Shown here one piece after another: positions 10,685 to 25,998 of a stretch of 64,000 nucleotides of DNA. A program made the translations under genes and the position numbers. The DNA is taken from NCBI RefSeq assembly GCF_024294805.1, contig NZ_JANCLU010000006.1, positions 62,001 to 126,000 on the forward strand, given 5' to 3'. The stretch comes from Alsobacter ponti. GTDB taxonomy: Bacteria > Pseudomonadota > Alphaproteobacteria > Rhizobiales > Beijerinckiaceae. Positions within the stretch are counted from its first letter, which is position 1, and each line of letters starts with the position of its first letter. A model generated the notes under the pieces. That model saw nothing but the letters and a program-made list of their open reading frames with translations. It was not told the DNA's origin and ran no database searches.

Positions 10685-11500
10685 ATGAACGGGCTGAGCG
10701 AGGCCGAGATCCGGACCTACCGGGACGACGGCGTGCTGTTTCCCTTCCCCGTGCTGTCGGACGCCGAGCTGGCCGCCGCGCTGGCGGTGGTCGACCGCAT
10801 CGACACGTTCCCGGCCGAACAGCGCGCCGGCCTGCTGCTGGCGCGGACGCACTGGGTGTCGAAGACGCTGTGCGATCTGTGCCGCAACCCGCGCATCCTC
10901 GACCGCGTGGAAGGGCTCATCGGGCCCAACATCCTCGTCTGGGGCGCCAATTTCTTCCTCAAGGAGCCGCGCTCCCCGGCCTATGTCGGCTGGCACCAGG
11001 ACGCCACCTACTGGGGGCTGGAGCCGGCCGACATCGTCACCGCCTGGGTCGCTTTGACGCCGAGCACGGTGGAGAGCGGGTGCATGCGCGTCGCGCCGGG
11101 CACGCACCGCGGCGGCATCGTCGACCACGTCGAGACCTGGCAGCCGGACAACCTGCTGTCGCGCGGCCAGGAGATCGCCGTCGAGGTCGACCAGGACACG
11201 GTCGTCGACGTGGTGCTGCGGCCGGGCGAGATGTCGCTCCACCACGTCAAGATCGCGCACAACTCCGAGCCCAACCGCGCCTCGCATCGCCGCATCGGCT
11301 TCGCCATCCGCTACGTCGCGGCGCATGTGCGCCAGGGCTCCGGCGCGCGCGACCTCGCCATGCAAGTGCGCGGCGAGGACCGCTGGAACTATTTCGAGCA
11401 CGATGAGGGCGCGAAGGGCGAGTTCCTGCCCGAGGACGTCGCCCGCCACGCCGAGGCCTGGGCGGCCGGCCGTCGCGCGCTCGCCAAGCAGGCCGGCTGA
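10685..11500 (+). CDS. Phytanoyl-CoA dioxygenase (PhyH) family protein
   Basis: 271 residues. The 2-oxoglutarate/Fe(II) facial triad is visible: His104 and Asp106 in GWHQDATYW and the distal His192 in KIAHNSEPN, followed by an arginine-rich strand (RASHRRIGFAIRY) that would hold 2-oxoglutarate. Bacterial PhyH proteins hydroxylate small metabolites such as ectoine or phosphonates, as well as acyl compounds. Position between the sugar-binding protein and an enolase-superfamily enzyme suggests that it hydroxylates or oxidatively cleaves (for example demethylates) the imported compound. The substrate is unknown. Confidence 0.87.
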   Translation: MNGLSEAEIRTYRDDGVLFPFPVLSDAELAAALAVVDRIDTFPAEQRAGLLLARTHWVSKTLCDLCRNPRILDRVEGLIGPNILVWGANFFLKEPRSPAYVGWHQDATYWGLEPADIVTAWVALTPSTVESGCMRVAPGTHRGGIVDHVETWQPDNLLSRGQEIAVEVDQDTVVDVVLRPGEMSLHHVKIAHNSEPNRASHRRIGFAIRYVAAHVRQGSGARDLAMQVRGEDRWNYFEHDEGAKGEFLPEDVARHAEAWAAGRRALAKQAG

Positions 11501-11529
11501 CCCGTTCGCCGACACAACCGGAGACCGAC

Positions 11530-12648
11530 ATGCGCATCACCGACATCCGCTGCTACCTCCTGGAGTCCGATCCGCCGACGCATCACTATCGCTGGCGCAC
11601 GGGGCTGATGGGCTCGCATGACGGGCTCGTGGCGGGGCGCAAGCAGGTGACGGCGGTGGTCCGCATGGACACCGACGAGGGCATCACCGGCGGCGTGGAG
11701 ATCGAGTCCTCGGCGCGCTACGCCGCCTCGGTCGCCCTGCTCACCGAGCGGCGGCTGAAGAGCCTGATCGGCGAGGACCCGCTGTCCACCGAGCGCCTGT
11801 TTCACCTGATCTGGGAGATCGACCGCGTCGACGAGATGCACATGACGCATCTCGGCATCGTCGACCAGCTCGCCTGGGACATCAAATCGCAGAAGGCCGG
11901 GCTGCCGATCTGGCAGATGCTGGGCGGCAACAGCGACAAGGTGCCGGCCTACGCCTCCACCGTGACCTGGGACACGATGGACGAGTACGAGCGCTACATC
12001 AAACAGTGCATGGACGAGGGCTTCACCGCGTTCAAGCTGCACGCCTGGGGCGACGCCAAGGAGGACGCGAAGCTCTCGCGCAACCTGCGCAAGTGGACCG
12101 GGCCTGACGCCGACCTGATGTTCGACGGCTCCGCCGGCTGGGACTACGTGACCTCGATGTGGTTCGGCCGGGTGCTCGAGGAGTGCGGCTTCCTCTGGTA
12201 CGAGGAGCCGATGCGCGAGTTCGAGCTGAACTCCTATCGCAAGCTGTGCGACGCGCTCGATATCCCCGTGCTCGCCGCCGAGACGTCCGACGGCTGCCAC
12301 TGGAACATGGCGACGTGGATCCAGATGGGCGCGCTCGACATGACGCGCGTCAACACCAACTTCAAGGGCGGCTTCACCGGCTCGATGAAGATCGCGCACC
12401 TGTCCGACAGCCACGGCATGCGCTGCCAGGTGCACGGCATGGGGCTCGCCAACGCGCAGCTCTGCGCCGCCATCCGCATCAACGACTATTACGAGCAGCT
12501 CGTCATCAACGCCGAGCAGATCGCCGGCCTCAAGCGGCTCGGCAAGCTCGCCATCGAAGGCGGCGTGCTCACCGTGTCGCGCGAACCGGGGCTGGGGCAC
12601 GACATCGACTGGGCCCACGTCGAGCGCGTCGCGCTCCAGGTGGTGTGA
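11530..12648 (+). CDS. Enolase superfamily enzyme (acid-sugar dehydratase-like)
   Basis: 372 residues, a second enolase-superfamily protein in the same operon but clearly different from the one at 8192. The active-site strand reads FKLH (Lys169, His171) instead of KxK. The metal ligands are Asp199 (MFDGSAGW), Glu225 (WYEEP) and Glu251 (AAETSDG). The late HGMGLANAQL segment suits an acid-sugar dehydratase of the mandelate racemase subgroup. The start has GGAGA upstream in the 11520 region. Two such enzymes in one operon suggest successive steps, or two epimers of one acid sugar. Confidence 0.87.
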   Translation: MRITDIRCYLLESDPPTHHYRWRTGLMGSHDGLVAGRKQVTAVVRMDTDEGITGGVEIESSARYAASVALLTERRLKSLIGEDPLSTERLFHLIWEIDRVDEMHMTHLGIVDQLAWDIKSQKAGLPIWQMLGGNSDKVPAYASTVTWDTMDEYERYIKQCMDEGFTAFKLHAWGDAKEDAKLSRNLRKWTGPDADLMFDGSAGWDYVTSMWFGRVLEECGFLWYEEPMREFELNSYRKLCDALDIPVLAAETSDGCHWNMATWIQMGALDMTRVNTNFKGGFTGSMKIAHLSDSHGMRCQVHGMGLANAQLCAAIRINDYYEQLVINAEQIAGLKRLGKLAIEGGVLTVSREPGLGHDIDWAHVERVALQVV

Positions 12649-12650
12649 GC

Positions 12651-13601
12651 GTGACCTACGAGGTCGCCCACGGGCCCGCGAAGACGCCGCGCCGCGCGCG
12701 CGGCGTGCTGGCGCGCCTGGCCGATGTCTCGGAAACGCGCTTCTGGGCCTACTACCTGCTGCTGCCCAGCCTCGTCGTCATCCTCGCCGTCGTGCTCTAT
12801 CCCACGCTGTGGGGCATCGGGCTCAGCTTCCGCGAGATGCGGCTGAACCGGCTCGACCTCGGCACCGGCTTCGTCGGCCTCAAGCACTACCGTGCGATGA
12901 TCGAGGATCCGGTGTTCTGGCTCGCGCTGCGCAACACCGTGGTGTGGACGGTGGGCGCGGCGGTCGGCGAGCTGGCGCTCGGCCTCGCGGCGGCGCTGCT
13001 TCTCAACCGCGAGCTTCCGGGCTTCCGCGCCGCGTCCGTCCTCATCCTGCTGCCGTGGTTCCTGCCCAACGTCGTCGCCGGCCACATGTGGGCGCTGATG
13101 CTCGACCCGCGGCTCGGCGTCATCAACGACATGCTGGTGCGGGTGGGCGTGCTGAACGTCTACAAGGCGTGGTTCGCCGACCCCGACACGGCGCTGGCCT
13201 CCGCGCTGGTGGTCGAGGTCTGGCACGGCTTCCCGTTCTTCGCGCTGCTGCTGCTGGCCGGGCTCAAGGCCATCCCGAACGACCTCTACGAGGCGGCGGC
13301 CATCGACGGCGCGGGGGCGGTGAAGCAGTTTCGCTACGTCACCTGGCCGCAGCTGCGCACCATCGTCGTCGCCGCGGTGGTCCTGCGGGTCATCAGCCTC
13401 GTCAACTCGCCGGATATCATCCTTATCCTCACCGGCGGCGGCCCCGGCCGCTCGACGCTGCTGCTGTCGCTGCACGCCTTCCTGAAGGTCAACAAGGAGT
13501 TCAACTTCGGCTACGGGAGCGCCATCGCGGTGGTGCTGTTCGTGCTGCTGATGGGCTTCTCCTACCTCTATGTCCGCCTCTCCAACGTGATGAGGGACTG
13601 A
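12651..13601 (+). CDS. Sugar ABC transporter permease (MalF/UgpA type)
   Basis: About 316 residues from GTG 12651; an in-frame GTG at 12645 overlaps the previous stop and is an equally possible start. The protein has six membrane segments, starting with FWAYYLLLPSLVVILAVVLY, and the coupling loop DLYEAAAIDGAGAVKQFRYVTWPQL read in two parts, which contains the EAA motif of binding-protein-dependent sugar permeases. It pairs with the next permease and with the binding protein at 9393. Confidence 0.92.
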   Translation: MTYEVAHGPAKTPRRARGVLARLADVSETRFWAYYLLLPSLVVILAVVLYPTLWGIGLSFREMRLNRLDLGTGFVGLKHYRAMIEDPVFWLALRNTVVWTVGAAVGELALGLAAALLLNRELPGFRAASVLILLPWFLPNVVAGHMWALMLDPRLGVINDMLVRVGVLNVYKAWFADPDTALASALVVEVWHGFPFFALLLLAGLKAIPNDLYEAAAIDGAGAVKQFRYVTWPQLRTIVVAAVVLRVISLVNSPDIILILTGGGPGRSTLLLSLHAFLKVNKEFNFGYGSAIAVVLFVLLMGFSYLYVRLSNVMRD

Positions 13602-13603
13602 GC

Positions 13604-14464
13604 ATGGTCCATCGCCGCTATTTGCGCACCATGTCGGGCCGCAAGCGCGTCGGCGACGTGCTGGCGATGGCCGCCGTCGCCCTCATCGTGCTGTTCGCGG
13701 TGTTCCCGATCGTCTGGGCGTTCCTGATCTCGCTGAAGCCGGAGGAGGACATCGTCACCGCCACGCTGACCTACATTCCAAGGCGCGTGACGTTCGAGAA
13801 CTACGTGGCGATCTGGACGCGCTCGAACTTCCCGACGCTGATCTCCAACAGCGCGGTGGTGACGCTGATGACGGTGGCGATCTGCACCGTCATCGGCACG
13901 CTCGCCTCCTACGCCGTGGCGCGCTACCGCTTCGTCGGGCGGCGCGAGATGATGATGTTCTACCTCGTGGTCCGCATGTTCCCGGCGGTGATGATCATCA
14001 TCCCGCTGTTCATCCTGATGCGCGGCCTCGGCCTGCTGGACAGCCGCCTGGGGCTGGCGCTGGCCTACACCACCTTCCTCCTGCCGGTGTTCATCTGGAT
14101 GATGAAGGGGTTCTTCGAGGCGGTGCCGAACGACCTCGAGGACGCCGCGCGCATCGACGGGGCGAGCCGCATCGGAGCCATGGTCCGCGTCGTGCTGCCG
14201 CTGGTCGTCGGGGGGCTCGTCGCCACGGCGGTGTTCGTGGCCATCGGCGCGTGGAACGAGTTCCTGTTCGCGCTGATGCTGACGACGAGCACCGGGTCGC
14301 GCACCTGGCCGGTCGGCCTGCAGCTGATGGTCGGCGAATTCCAGCTTCCCTGGGGGTCGCTGGCGGCGGGCGGCATCATCTCGATCTTGCCGGTGATGGT
14401 GCTCTTCGCGCTGATGCAGCGCGCCATGGTGCGCGGCCTCACCGCCGGCGCGGTCAAGAGCTGA
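13604..14464 (+). CDS. Sugar ABC transporter permease (MalG/UgpE type)
   Basis: 286 residues, starting 3 bp after the previous stop. Six membrane segments, an N-terminal VFPIVWAFLISLKPEEDI stretch typical of MalG-like permeases, and the EAA loop PNDLEDAARIDGASRIG. The operon ends here: no ATPase gene of the MsmK/UgpC type follows, and the next gene is on the other strand. The importer must borrow an ATPase encoded elsewhere. Confidence 0.92.
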   Translation: MVHRRYLRTMSGRKRVGDVLAMAAVALIVLFAVFPIVWAFLISLKPEEDIVTATLTYIPRRVTFENYVAIWTRSNFPTLISNSAVVTLMTVAICTVIGTLASYAVARYRFVGRREMMMFYLVVRMFPAVMIIIPLFILMRGLGLLDSRLGLALAYTTFLLPVFIWMMKGFFEAVPNDLEDAARIDGASRIGAMVRVVLPLVVGGLVATAVFVAIGAWNEFLFALMLTTSTGSRTWPVGLQLMVGEFQLPWGSLAAGGIISILPVMVLFALMQRAMVRGLTAGAVKS

Positions 14465-14482
14465 GCGGAGCGGGAAGGGGCC

Positions 14483-15604
14483 TCAGCCGACCGGCCGCCA
14501 CGCCCGCTCGCGCGACGACTCGACGGCGGCATCGATCACTTTCTGCACCTCCCAGGCCTCGCGGAAGTCGGGGCCCGTGCGCTCGCCGCCGGCGATGGCG
14601 GAGAGGAAGCCCGCCATCTCGATGGTCTTCAGCTCATTGAAGCCGAGCTGGTGGCCCGGCGCGACGCAGAAGCGCCCATAGGGCTCGTGACGCGGCCCGG
14701 CCTCGATGCGGGTGAAGCCGGAGGTGAGCGGGTCGGCGCCGGCTCGGAAGAGATGCAGCTCGTTCAGGCGTTCCTGCGTGAAGGCGATCGAGCCCTTGGT
14801 GCCGCTGACCTCGAAGCCGAGCTGCATGGTGCGGCCCGTCGCCACCCAGTTCGCCTCGATGAGCCCGCCGCAGCCGCGCGCGAAGCGCACCGTCAGGCGC
14901 GCCACGTCGTCGACCTCCACGGCCCGGCGCTCGCGCGCGCCGGGCCCGACCGGGCGTGACGCGATGACGGTCTGGAGGTCGGCGGACAGGCTCTCGATCG
15001 GCCCCAGCAAATAGCGGCCCATGGCGATGGCGTGGCTGCCGAGATCGGCCAGCGCGCCCGGCCCGCCGGCCGGATCGAGACGCCACCCCCAAGGCGTGTC
15101 CGGGTCCGCCATGAAGCCCTCGGCGTGCTGCGCGCGGAAGCTCAGGATGTCGCCGAGCTCGCCGGCGGCGATCATGTCGCGCGCCAGCCGGATCAGCGGG
15201 TTCTTCTGATAGTTGAAGCCGACCTGGGTGACCACGCCGACTGCCTCGGCCGCTTGCACCATGCGCAGCGCCGTCGCCGCGTCGGGGGCCAGCGGCTTCT
15301 CGCAGTGAATGTGCTTGCCGGCGCGGGCCGCCGCCACCGCCATGTCGTGGTGAAGCAGGTTGGGCGCGGTGATCGACACCGCGTGGACGGCGGGGTCCTC
15401 GACCACGCTTCGCCAGTCCTCGCGCCAGTCGCGGAAGCCGTATTGCGCGGCGGCGGCCCGCGCGGCGGAAGCCACATTGTCGGCGACGGCGACGAGGACG
15501 GGGCGCGGCAGCTCGGGATAGACCGCGTGCACGGTGGTCCAGGCCAGCGCGTGGGCCTTGCCCATGAACCCCGTGCCGATCACGCCGATGCCGATCTCGT
15601 CCAT
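14483..15604 (-). CDS. Gfo/Idh/MocA family oxidoreductase
   Basis: 373 residues. The N-terminal Rossmann fold starts with GVIGTGFMGKAHA, and CEKPLA gives the conserved Glu-Lys-Pro of this family. The C-terminal domain has GSHAIAMGRYLLG with the catalytic-region His. Members oxidise or reduce sugars, inositols and sugar acids with NAD(P). It converges on the sugar-importer operon (19 bp between stops), and probably belongs to the same catabolic set although it is transcribed from its own promoter in the 15605-15900 gap. Confidence 0.88.
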   Translation of the reverse strand: MDEIGIGVIGTGFMGKAHALAWTTVHAVYPELPRPVLVAVADNVASAARAAAAQYGFRDWREDWRSVVEDPAVHAVSITAPNLLHHDMAVAAARAGKHIHCEKPLAPDAATALRMVQAAEAVGVVTQVGFNYQKNPLIRLARDMIAAGELGDILSFRAQHAEGFMADPDTPWGWRLDPAGGPGALADLGSHAIAMGRYLLGPIESLSADLQTVIASRPVGPGARERRAVEVDDVARLTVRFARGCGGLIEANWVATGRTMQLGFEVSGTKGSIAFTQERLNELHLFRAGADPLTSGFTRIEAGPRHEPYGRFCVAPGHQLGFNELKTIEMAGFLSAIAGGERTGPDFREAWEVQKVIDAAVESSRERAWRPVG

Positions 15605-16105
15605 TCCCGCATCCTCCCCCGGCTTCGCGCCGGCCTCCCGTTGTGCGGCCAGCCGGACGTCGATTCAAGCGGGGGCGAGTCGGGGAGGGACGAACGAACG
15701 GGAGATGACCGGCAGGGCTGAGGGGCGATTACAAATGCACGCAAAATGAATGTGTTTTCGACTGGCAAGGTTGCGGCCAATCGCTCAGTACAGTTGGCGC
15801 AACAAAAAATGAAGTCGCTGGAATGACATTGCTCAAGTGAGCAAAGCGGAAGCATTGTGCAGCTCAAGCTTCGGTCTAAACAGCTTGAAAATTGTCGACC
15901 TACGGGGTTTCCCGTACTAGGTTGACCAGTGGAAATCTTGACCGTTGGGCGGGGAATCGCAAGCAGGGGCTGCGCGGGAGCGGTGGACGCCGACACGGCG
16001 ACACGGCTCCGGAGCGGCGCGACCGGTTGAACCCGGCCGCCGCGCGCGGCCGCCGGCGCGACCTCGCCTCGCCCCGCGGTCGACCCGCGACCATGGAATC
16101 ATCCG
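15605..16105. promoter_or_regulatory. AT-rich intergenic regulatory region with several inverted repeats
   Basis: Five hundred bases without a convincing gene separate two divergent genes. About 15720-15930 is distinctly poorer in G+C than the rest of the window. It holds a perfect inverted repeat TTGCTC-AAGT-GAGCAA (15829-15844), a second one TCAAGCT-11 bp-AGCTTGA (15864-15888), the repeated word GCTCAAG (15831 and 15862), and the palindrome ACGGG-GTTT-CCCGT (15902-15915). A possible vegetative promoter TTGTCG (15892-15897), 17 bp, TACTAG (15915-15920) points at the giant kinase gene, with the last palindrome inside its spacer. The leader from there to the start at 16106 is about 180 bases. 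Promoter call is weak; the repeats are directly visible. Confidence 0.45.
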
Positions 16106-22444
<6,339 letters not shown>

Positions 22445-22460
22445 GCCCGGAGTCGCGATC

Positions 22461-24227
22461 ATGATGACTTCCGCCCCGGGGAAGGTGAACATCCTGCTGG
22501 TCGACGACCAGCCGGCGAAGCTGCTGAGCTACGAGGTGGTGCTGGCCGAGCTGGGCGAGAACCTCATCAAGGCGTCCTCCGCCCAGGAGGCTCTCGGCCA
22601 CCTGCTGAAGACCGATGTCGCCGTCATCCTCGTCGACGTCTGCATGCCGGAGCTGGACGGGTTCGAGCTGGTGGCGATGATCCGCGAGCATCCCCGCTTC
22701 CAGCGCACGGCCATCATCTTCGTCTCGGCCATCCAGATCACCGACCTCGACCGCCTGCGTGGCTACGAGGCCGGCGCGGTAGACTACGTGCCCGTCCCGG
22801 TGGTGCCGGAGGTGCTGCGGGCCAAGGTCCGCGTGTTCGCCGAGCTGTACCGCAAGACGCGCCAGCTCGAAGTGCTGAACGCCGAGCTCGAGCAGCGCGT
22901 CGCCGAGCGCACGGCGGCGCTCGAGGCCACCGCCTCGGAACTCAAGCAGCTCAACGACGAGCTGGAGCAGCGCATCGAGGACCGCACCCGGGAGCGGGAA
23001 AGCGCGCTGGCGCAGCTTTTCGAGGCGCAGAAGCTCGACACGATCGGCCAGCTCACCGGCAGCGTGGCGCACGACTTCAACAATCTGCTGATGGCGGTGA
23101 TCGGCAGCCTGCAATTGCTGCGAAAGCGCCTGCCGGACGATCCGCGCTGCCACAGATTGCTCGATAACGCGCTGCTCGGCGCCGACCGGGGCGCGGCATT
23201 GACGCAACGCCTGCTCTCTTTCGCCCGCCGCCAGGAGCTGAAGCCCCAGGCCGTGCACCTGGCCGGGCTCGTCGCCGGCATGGAGGACCTGTTCAAGCGC
23301 GCGCTGGGGCCGCTGGTGCAGGTCCACCAGAACTTCCCGTCCGACCTGCCGCCGGTGCGCGCCGACGCCAACCAGCTCGAACTGGCGCTGCTCAACATCG
23401 CCATCAACGCGCGCGATGCGATGCCGCTCGGCGGCCTGCTGCGCATCGCCGCCACGGCCGAGACGGTGGAAGCCGACGACCCCTCCCGCCGACTGTCGCG
23501 GGGCGACTACGTGCGCATCTGCGTCAGCGACAACGGCGTCGGCATGGATGCCGAGACGCTGGCCAAGGCGACCGAGCCGTTCTTCACCACCAAGGGGCCG
23601 GGCAAGGGAACGGGGCTCGGCCTGTCGATGGTCCACGGCCTCGCCGCCCAGTCGGGCGGCTCGCTGACGATCTCCAGCCGGAAAGGCGAGGGCACCAGCG
23701 TCGAGCTCTGGCTTCCCCAGGTGGCCGACACGGTGGCGGCGCTGCCGCTCAACGCCAAGACCACGACCAGCCACGACATGCTGCCCGTGGCCCCGTGCTC
23801 CGTGCTGGTGGTCGACGACGACCCGCTGGTGATGATGGGCACCGTCTCGATGCTGGAGGATCTCGGCCATACGGCGGTGGAGGCCAGGTCGGCCGCCGAG
23901 GCGCTCGCGGCGCTGCGCGCGGGACGGCGCGTCGACATCGTCGTCACCGACCACGCCATGCCGGAGATGACGGGCACGCAACTCGCCAACCGGCTGCGGG
24001 AGGAATTTCCAGACATGCCGGTCATCCTCGCCACCGGCTACGCCGAGATCGGGCCCGAGGATCAGGCCGCCTGCCCGAATCGCCTCGCCAAGCCCTTCAC
24101 CATCGACGACCTCGCGGCGGCGCTCGCCACCGTGCGGCGATCGGGAGGGCTTTCCGGCAACGTCGTTCCGCTGCGGCCGGGCGGCGAAAGGGAGGCCGGC
24201 GACGGCGTGGCGACCTCGCGCCGCTGA
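22461..24227 (+). CDS. Hybrid histidine kinase with N- and C-terminal receiver domains
   Basis: 588 residues, soluble. Order: N-terminal receiver (about 8-125) with phospho-acceptor Asp59 (VDVCMPELDG); a coiled coil (about 135-190); kinase core with His204 in SVAHDFNNLL, then NIAINARDAM, DNGVGM and GTGLGLSM; C-terminal receiver with Asp497 (TDHAMPEMTG) and Lys in LAKPF. In the N-terminal receiver the usual Lys is missing: DYVPVPV stands where DYVxKP is expected. The gene follows the giant kinase by 16 bp, so both are probably one transcript. The N-terminal receiver is a natural acceptor for phosphoryl groups from the giant kinase. Confidence 0.93.
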   Translation: MMTSAPGKVNILLVDDQPAKLLSYEVVLAELGENLIKASSAQEALGHLLKTDVAVILVDVCMPELDGFELVAMIREHPRFQRTAIIFVSAIQITDLDRLRGYEAGAVDYVPVPVVPEVLRAKVRVFAELYRKTRQLEVLNAELEQRVAERTAALEATASELKQLNDELEQRIEDRTRERESALAQLFEAQKLDTIGQLTGSVAHDFNNLLMAVIGSLQLLRKRLPDDPRCHRLLDNALLGADRGAALTQRLLSFARRQELKPQAVHLAGLVAGMEDLFKRALGPLVQVHQNFPSDLPPVRADANQLELALLNIAINARDAMPLGGLLRIAATAETVEADDPSRRLSRGDYVRICVSDNGVGMDAETLAKATEPFFTTKGPGKGTGLGLSMVHGLAAQSGGSLTISSRKGEGTSVELWLPQVADTVAALPLNAKTTTSHDMLPVAPCSVLVVDDDPLVMMGTVSMLEDLGHTAVEARSAAEALAALRAGRRVDIVVTDHAMPEMTGTQLANRLREEFPDMPVILATGYAEIGPEDQAACPNRLAKPFTIDDLAAALATVRRSGGLSGNVVPLRPGGEREAGDGVATSRR

Positions 24228-24313
24228 CGCCCGGGCGGCCTGAGCCTCACAACCGGCTTGCGCTTCGCAACCTCCGCGCGTCTGATGCGGCGAAGGCTGG
24301 ACGGAGGTCATCC

Positions 24314-24631
24314 ATGAAGCTGCGACGCGTCGTCATCGCTCTGACGGTTCTGGTGGCCGCGGCTGCCCCGGCCGCGGCGGCGGACATCTCGGCGGGCAGG
24401 GAACTCGCCCGAAAGTGGTGCTCCGAGTGCCACGTGCTCGGGGCCGTGCCGTCGGGCGCGCCGGGGCAGGGGCCGGCCTTCGCCGACGTCGCTCGCATGC
24501 CGTCGACGACGGGGCTGAGCCTGTCGGTGTTCCTGCGCAGTTCGCACGCGAACATGCCCAATCTGATCCTGACGCCCACCGAGAGCGACGACCTCGTCGC
24601 CTACATCCTCAGCCTCGCCGGGAAGAGCTGA
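24314..24631 (+). CDS. Small periplasmic c-type cytochrome
   Basis: 105 residues. Residues 1-23 are a signal peptide (RRVVIALTVLVAAAAPAAA). The haem site is Cys36-Ser-Glu-Cys39-His40, and Met81 (HANMPN) is the likely sixth ligand, giving a class I monohaem cytochrome of about 80 residues after processing. An electron-transfer role in the periplasm is the only safe statement. It lies 86 bp after the kinase gene and 30 bp before a convergent gene, so it may be co-transcribed with the kinases. A link to their signalling is speculative. Confidence 0.85.
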   Translation: MKLRRVVIALTVLVAAAAPAAAADISAGRELARKWCSECHVLGAVPSGAPGQGPAFADVARMPSTTGLSLSVFLRSSHANMPNLILTPTESDDLVAYILSLAGKS

Positions 24632-24654
24632 CGGCCGGCTTCGACGCCGGCCGT
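24631..24654. terminator. Bidirectional hairpin between convergent genes
   Basis: A perfect 9-bp stem, ACGGCCGGC (24631-24639) with GCCGGCCGT (24646-24654), and a 6-nt loop with TTCG lies between the converging cytochrome c and M29 aminopeptidase genes. No T-run, but position and strength suit a shared terminator. Confidence 0.5.
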
Positions 24655-24661
24655 CGCGCCG

Positions 24662-25918
24662 TCAGGCCCATTCGCCCTTGCGGAACACCGGCGTGACGCG
24701 TCCGTCCGCGTGGACGCCGTCGATGTCCACCTGGTCGGAGCCGATCATCCAGTCGATGTGGATCAGGCTCTTGTTGCCGCCCTGCGCCGCGACCTGCTCG
24801 GGCGTCATCTTCGCGCCGTCGACGAAGCACTTGGAGTAGCACTGCCCAAGCGCGATGTGGCAGGCGGCGTTCTCGTCGAACAGCGTGTTGAAGAACAGGA
24901 GCCCGCTGCGCGAGATCGGCGAGGAGTGCGGCACCAGCGCGACCTCGCCGAGGCGGCGGGCGCCCTCGTCCGTGTCGAGCACCTTGTTCAGCACTTCCGC
25001 CCCACGCGCGGCCTGCGCCTCGACGATGCGGCCGTCCTCGAACCGGACCGAGATCTCGTCGATCAGCGTGCCCATGTAGGAGAGAGGCTTGGTGCTCGAC
25101 ACGCGCCCGCTGACGCGCAGGGCGTGCGGCGTGGTGAACACCTCTTCCGACGGGATGTTGGGGTTGCAGGTGACGCCGTTCTTCGCTGTCGACGCGCCGC
25201 CCTGCCAGAGATGGCCGTCGGCGAGGCCCACCGTCAGGTCGGTGCCGGGGCCGGTGAAGCGCAGCGCCGCGAACCGATGGTCGTTCAGCCACGCGGTGCG
25301 GGCGTGAAGCGCGGCGTTGTGGGCGGCCCAGGCCGCCACGGGATCGTCACCGTCGACGCGCGAGGCGGCGAAGATGGCGTCCGCCAGCCGCGCGACCGCG
25401 ACGTCCTCCGGCTGGTCGGGGAACACCTGCCGCGCCCAAGCGGCGCCAGGGAAGGCGATGATGTTCCAGTTGATGTCGAAATTGGCGATCTTCTCCAGCG
25501 CCGGCTGGTAGGCCTGCGAATTGGCGCGGTTGGCGCGCGACACCTTCGAGGGATCCTGCCCGGCAAGCAGCATCGGGTCGTCGCCGACGATCGCCAGCCG
25601 GGCCGTATTGGCGGCGAAGGCCTTGGCCGCGCCTTCGTAAAGCCAGGCCGGCGCGCGGTCGAAGCTCGCGTCGGCCCCGTAGCGGTAGCGCGCCAGCGTG
25701 ATTTCCTCGTCGGAGAGGATGGGCGTCACCAGTCCCGCCCCCGCCTTGTAGGCATGCTCCACCACGCGGCGTACCAGCGGCAGCGCCGCGACCGGCGCGG
25801 TGAGGAACAGGTCCTGCCCCGGCTGCAGCTGCAGGCCGACCTTCACAGCCAGTTCGGCGAGGCGGTCGAGCTTCACGGGATCGATGTGGGCGGCGATGCT
25901 GCGCTGATGCGACGTCAT
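24662..25918 (-). CDS. M29 family aminopeptidase
   Basis: 418 residues of the thermophilic metallo-aminopeptidase family (aminopeptidase T/II type), cytoplasmic. Typical segments are DLTVGL, PNIPSEEVFTTP (containing two conserved Glu), YMGTLIDEISVRF, LGEVALVPHSSPIS, HIALGQCY, and the late HIDWMIGSDQVDIDG with metal-binding His and Asp. These enzymes take single residues from the N-terminus of peptides. It lies 80 bp downstream of an M20 peptidase on the same strand, and both are divergent from a peptide importer, which suggests joint peptide use. Confidence 0.9.
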   Translation of the reverse strand: MTSHQRSIAAHIDPVKLDRLAELAVKVGLQLQPGQDLFLTAPVAALPLVRRVVEHAYKAGAGLVTPILSDEEITLARYRYGADASFDRAPAWLYEGAAKAFAANTARLAIVGDDPMLLAGQDPSKVSRANRANSQAYQPALEKIANFDINWNIIAFPGAAWARQVFPDQPEDVAVARLADAIFAASRVDGDDPVAAWAAHNAALHARTAWLNDHRFAALRFTGPGTDLTVGLADGHLWQGGASTAKNGVTCNPNIPSEEVFTTPHALRVSGRVSSTKPLSYMGTLIDEISVRFEDGRIVEAQAARGAEVLNKVLDTDEGARRLGEVALVPHSSPISRSGLLFFNTLFDENAACHIALGQCYSKCFVDGAKMTPEQVAAQGGNKSLIHIDWMIGSDQVDIDGVHADGRVTPVFRKGEWA

Positions 25919-25998
25919 GGAATCCGGTCCTTGCGAGGGAGGACCAGTTCTAGCGCGCCGCCGCCGGCTTGTCCGCCTTTTCCCGCCCGCCGCCCCGC

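Noticed and set aside
15580-15996. Possible 138-residue minus-strand gene in the AT-rich gap
   Set aside because: It overlaps the start of the oxidoreductase gene, lacks a clear ribosome-binding site and has no recognisable composition or domain.
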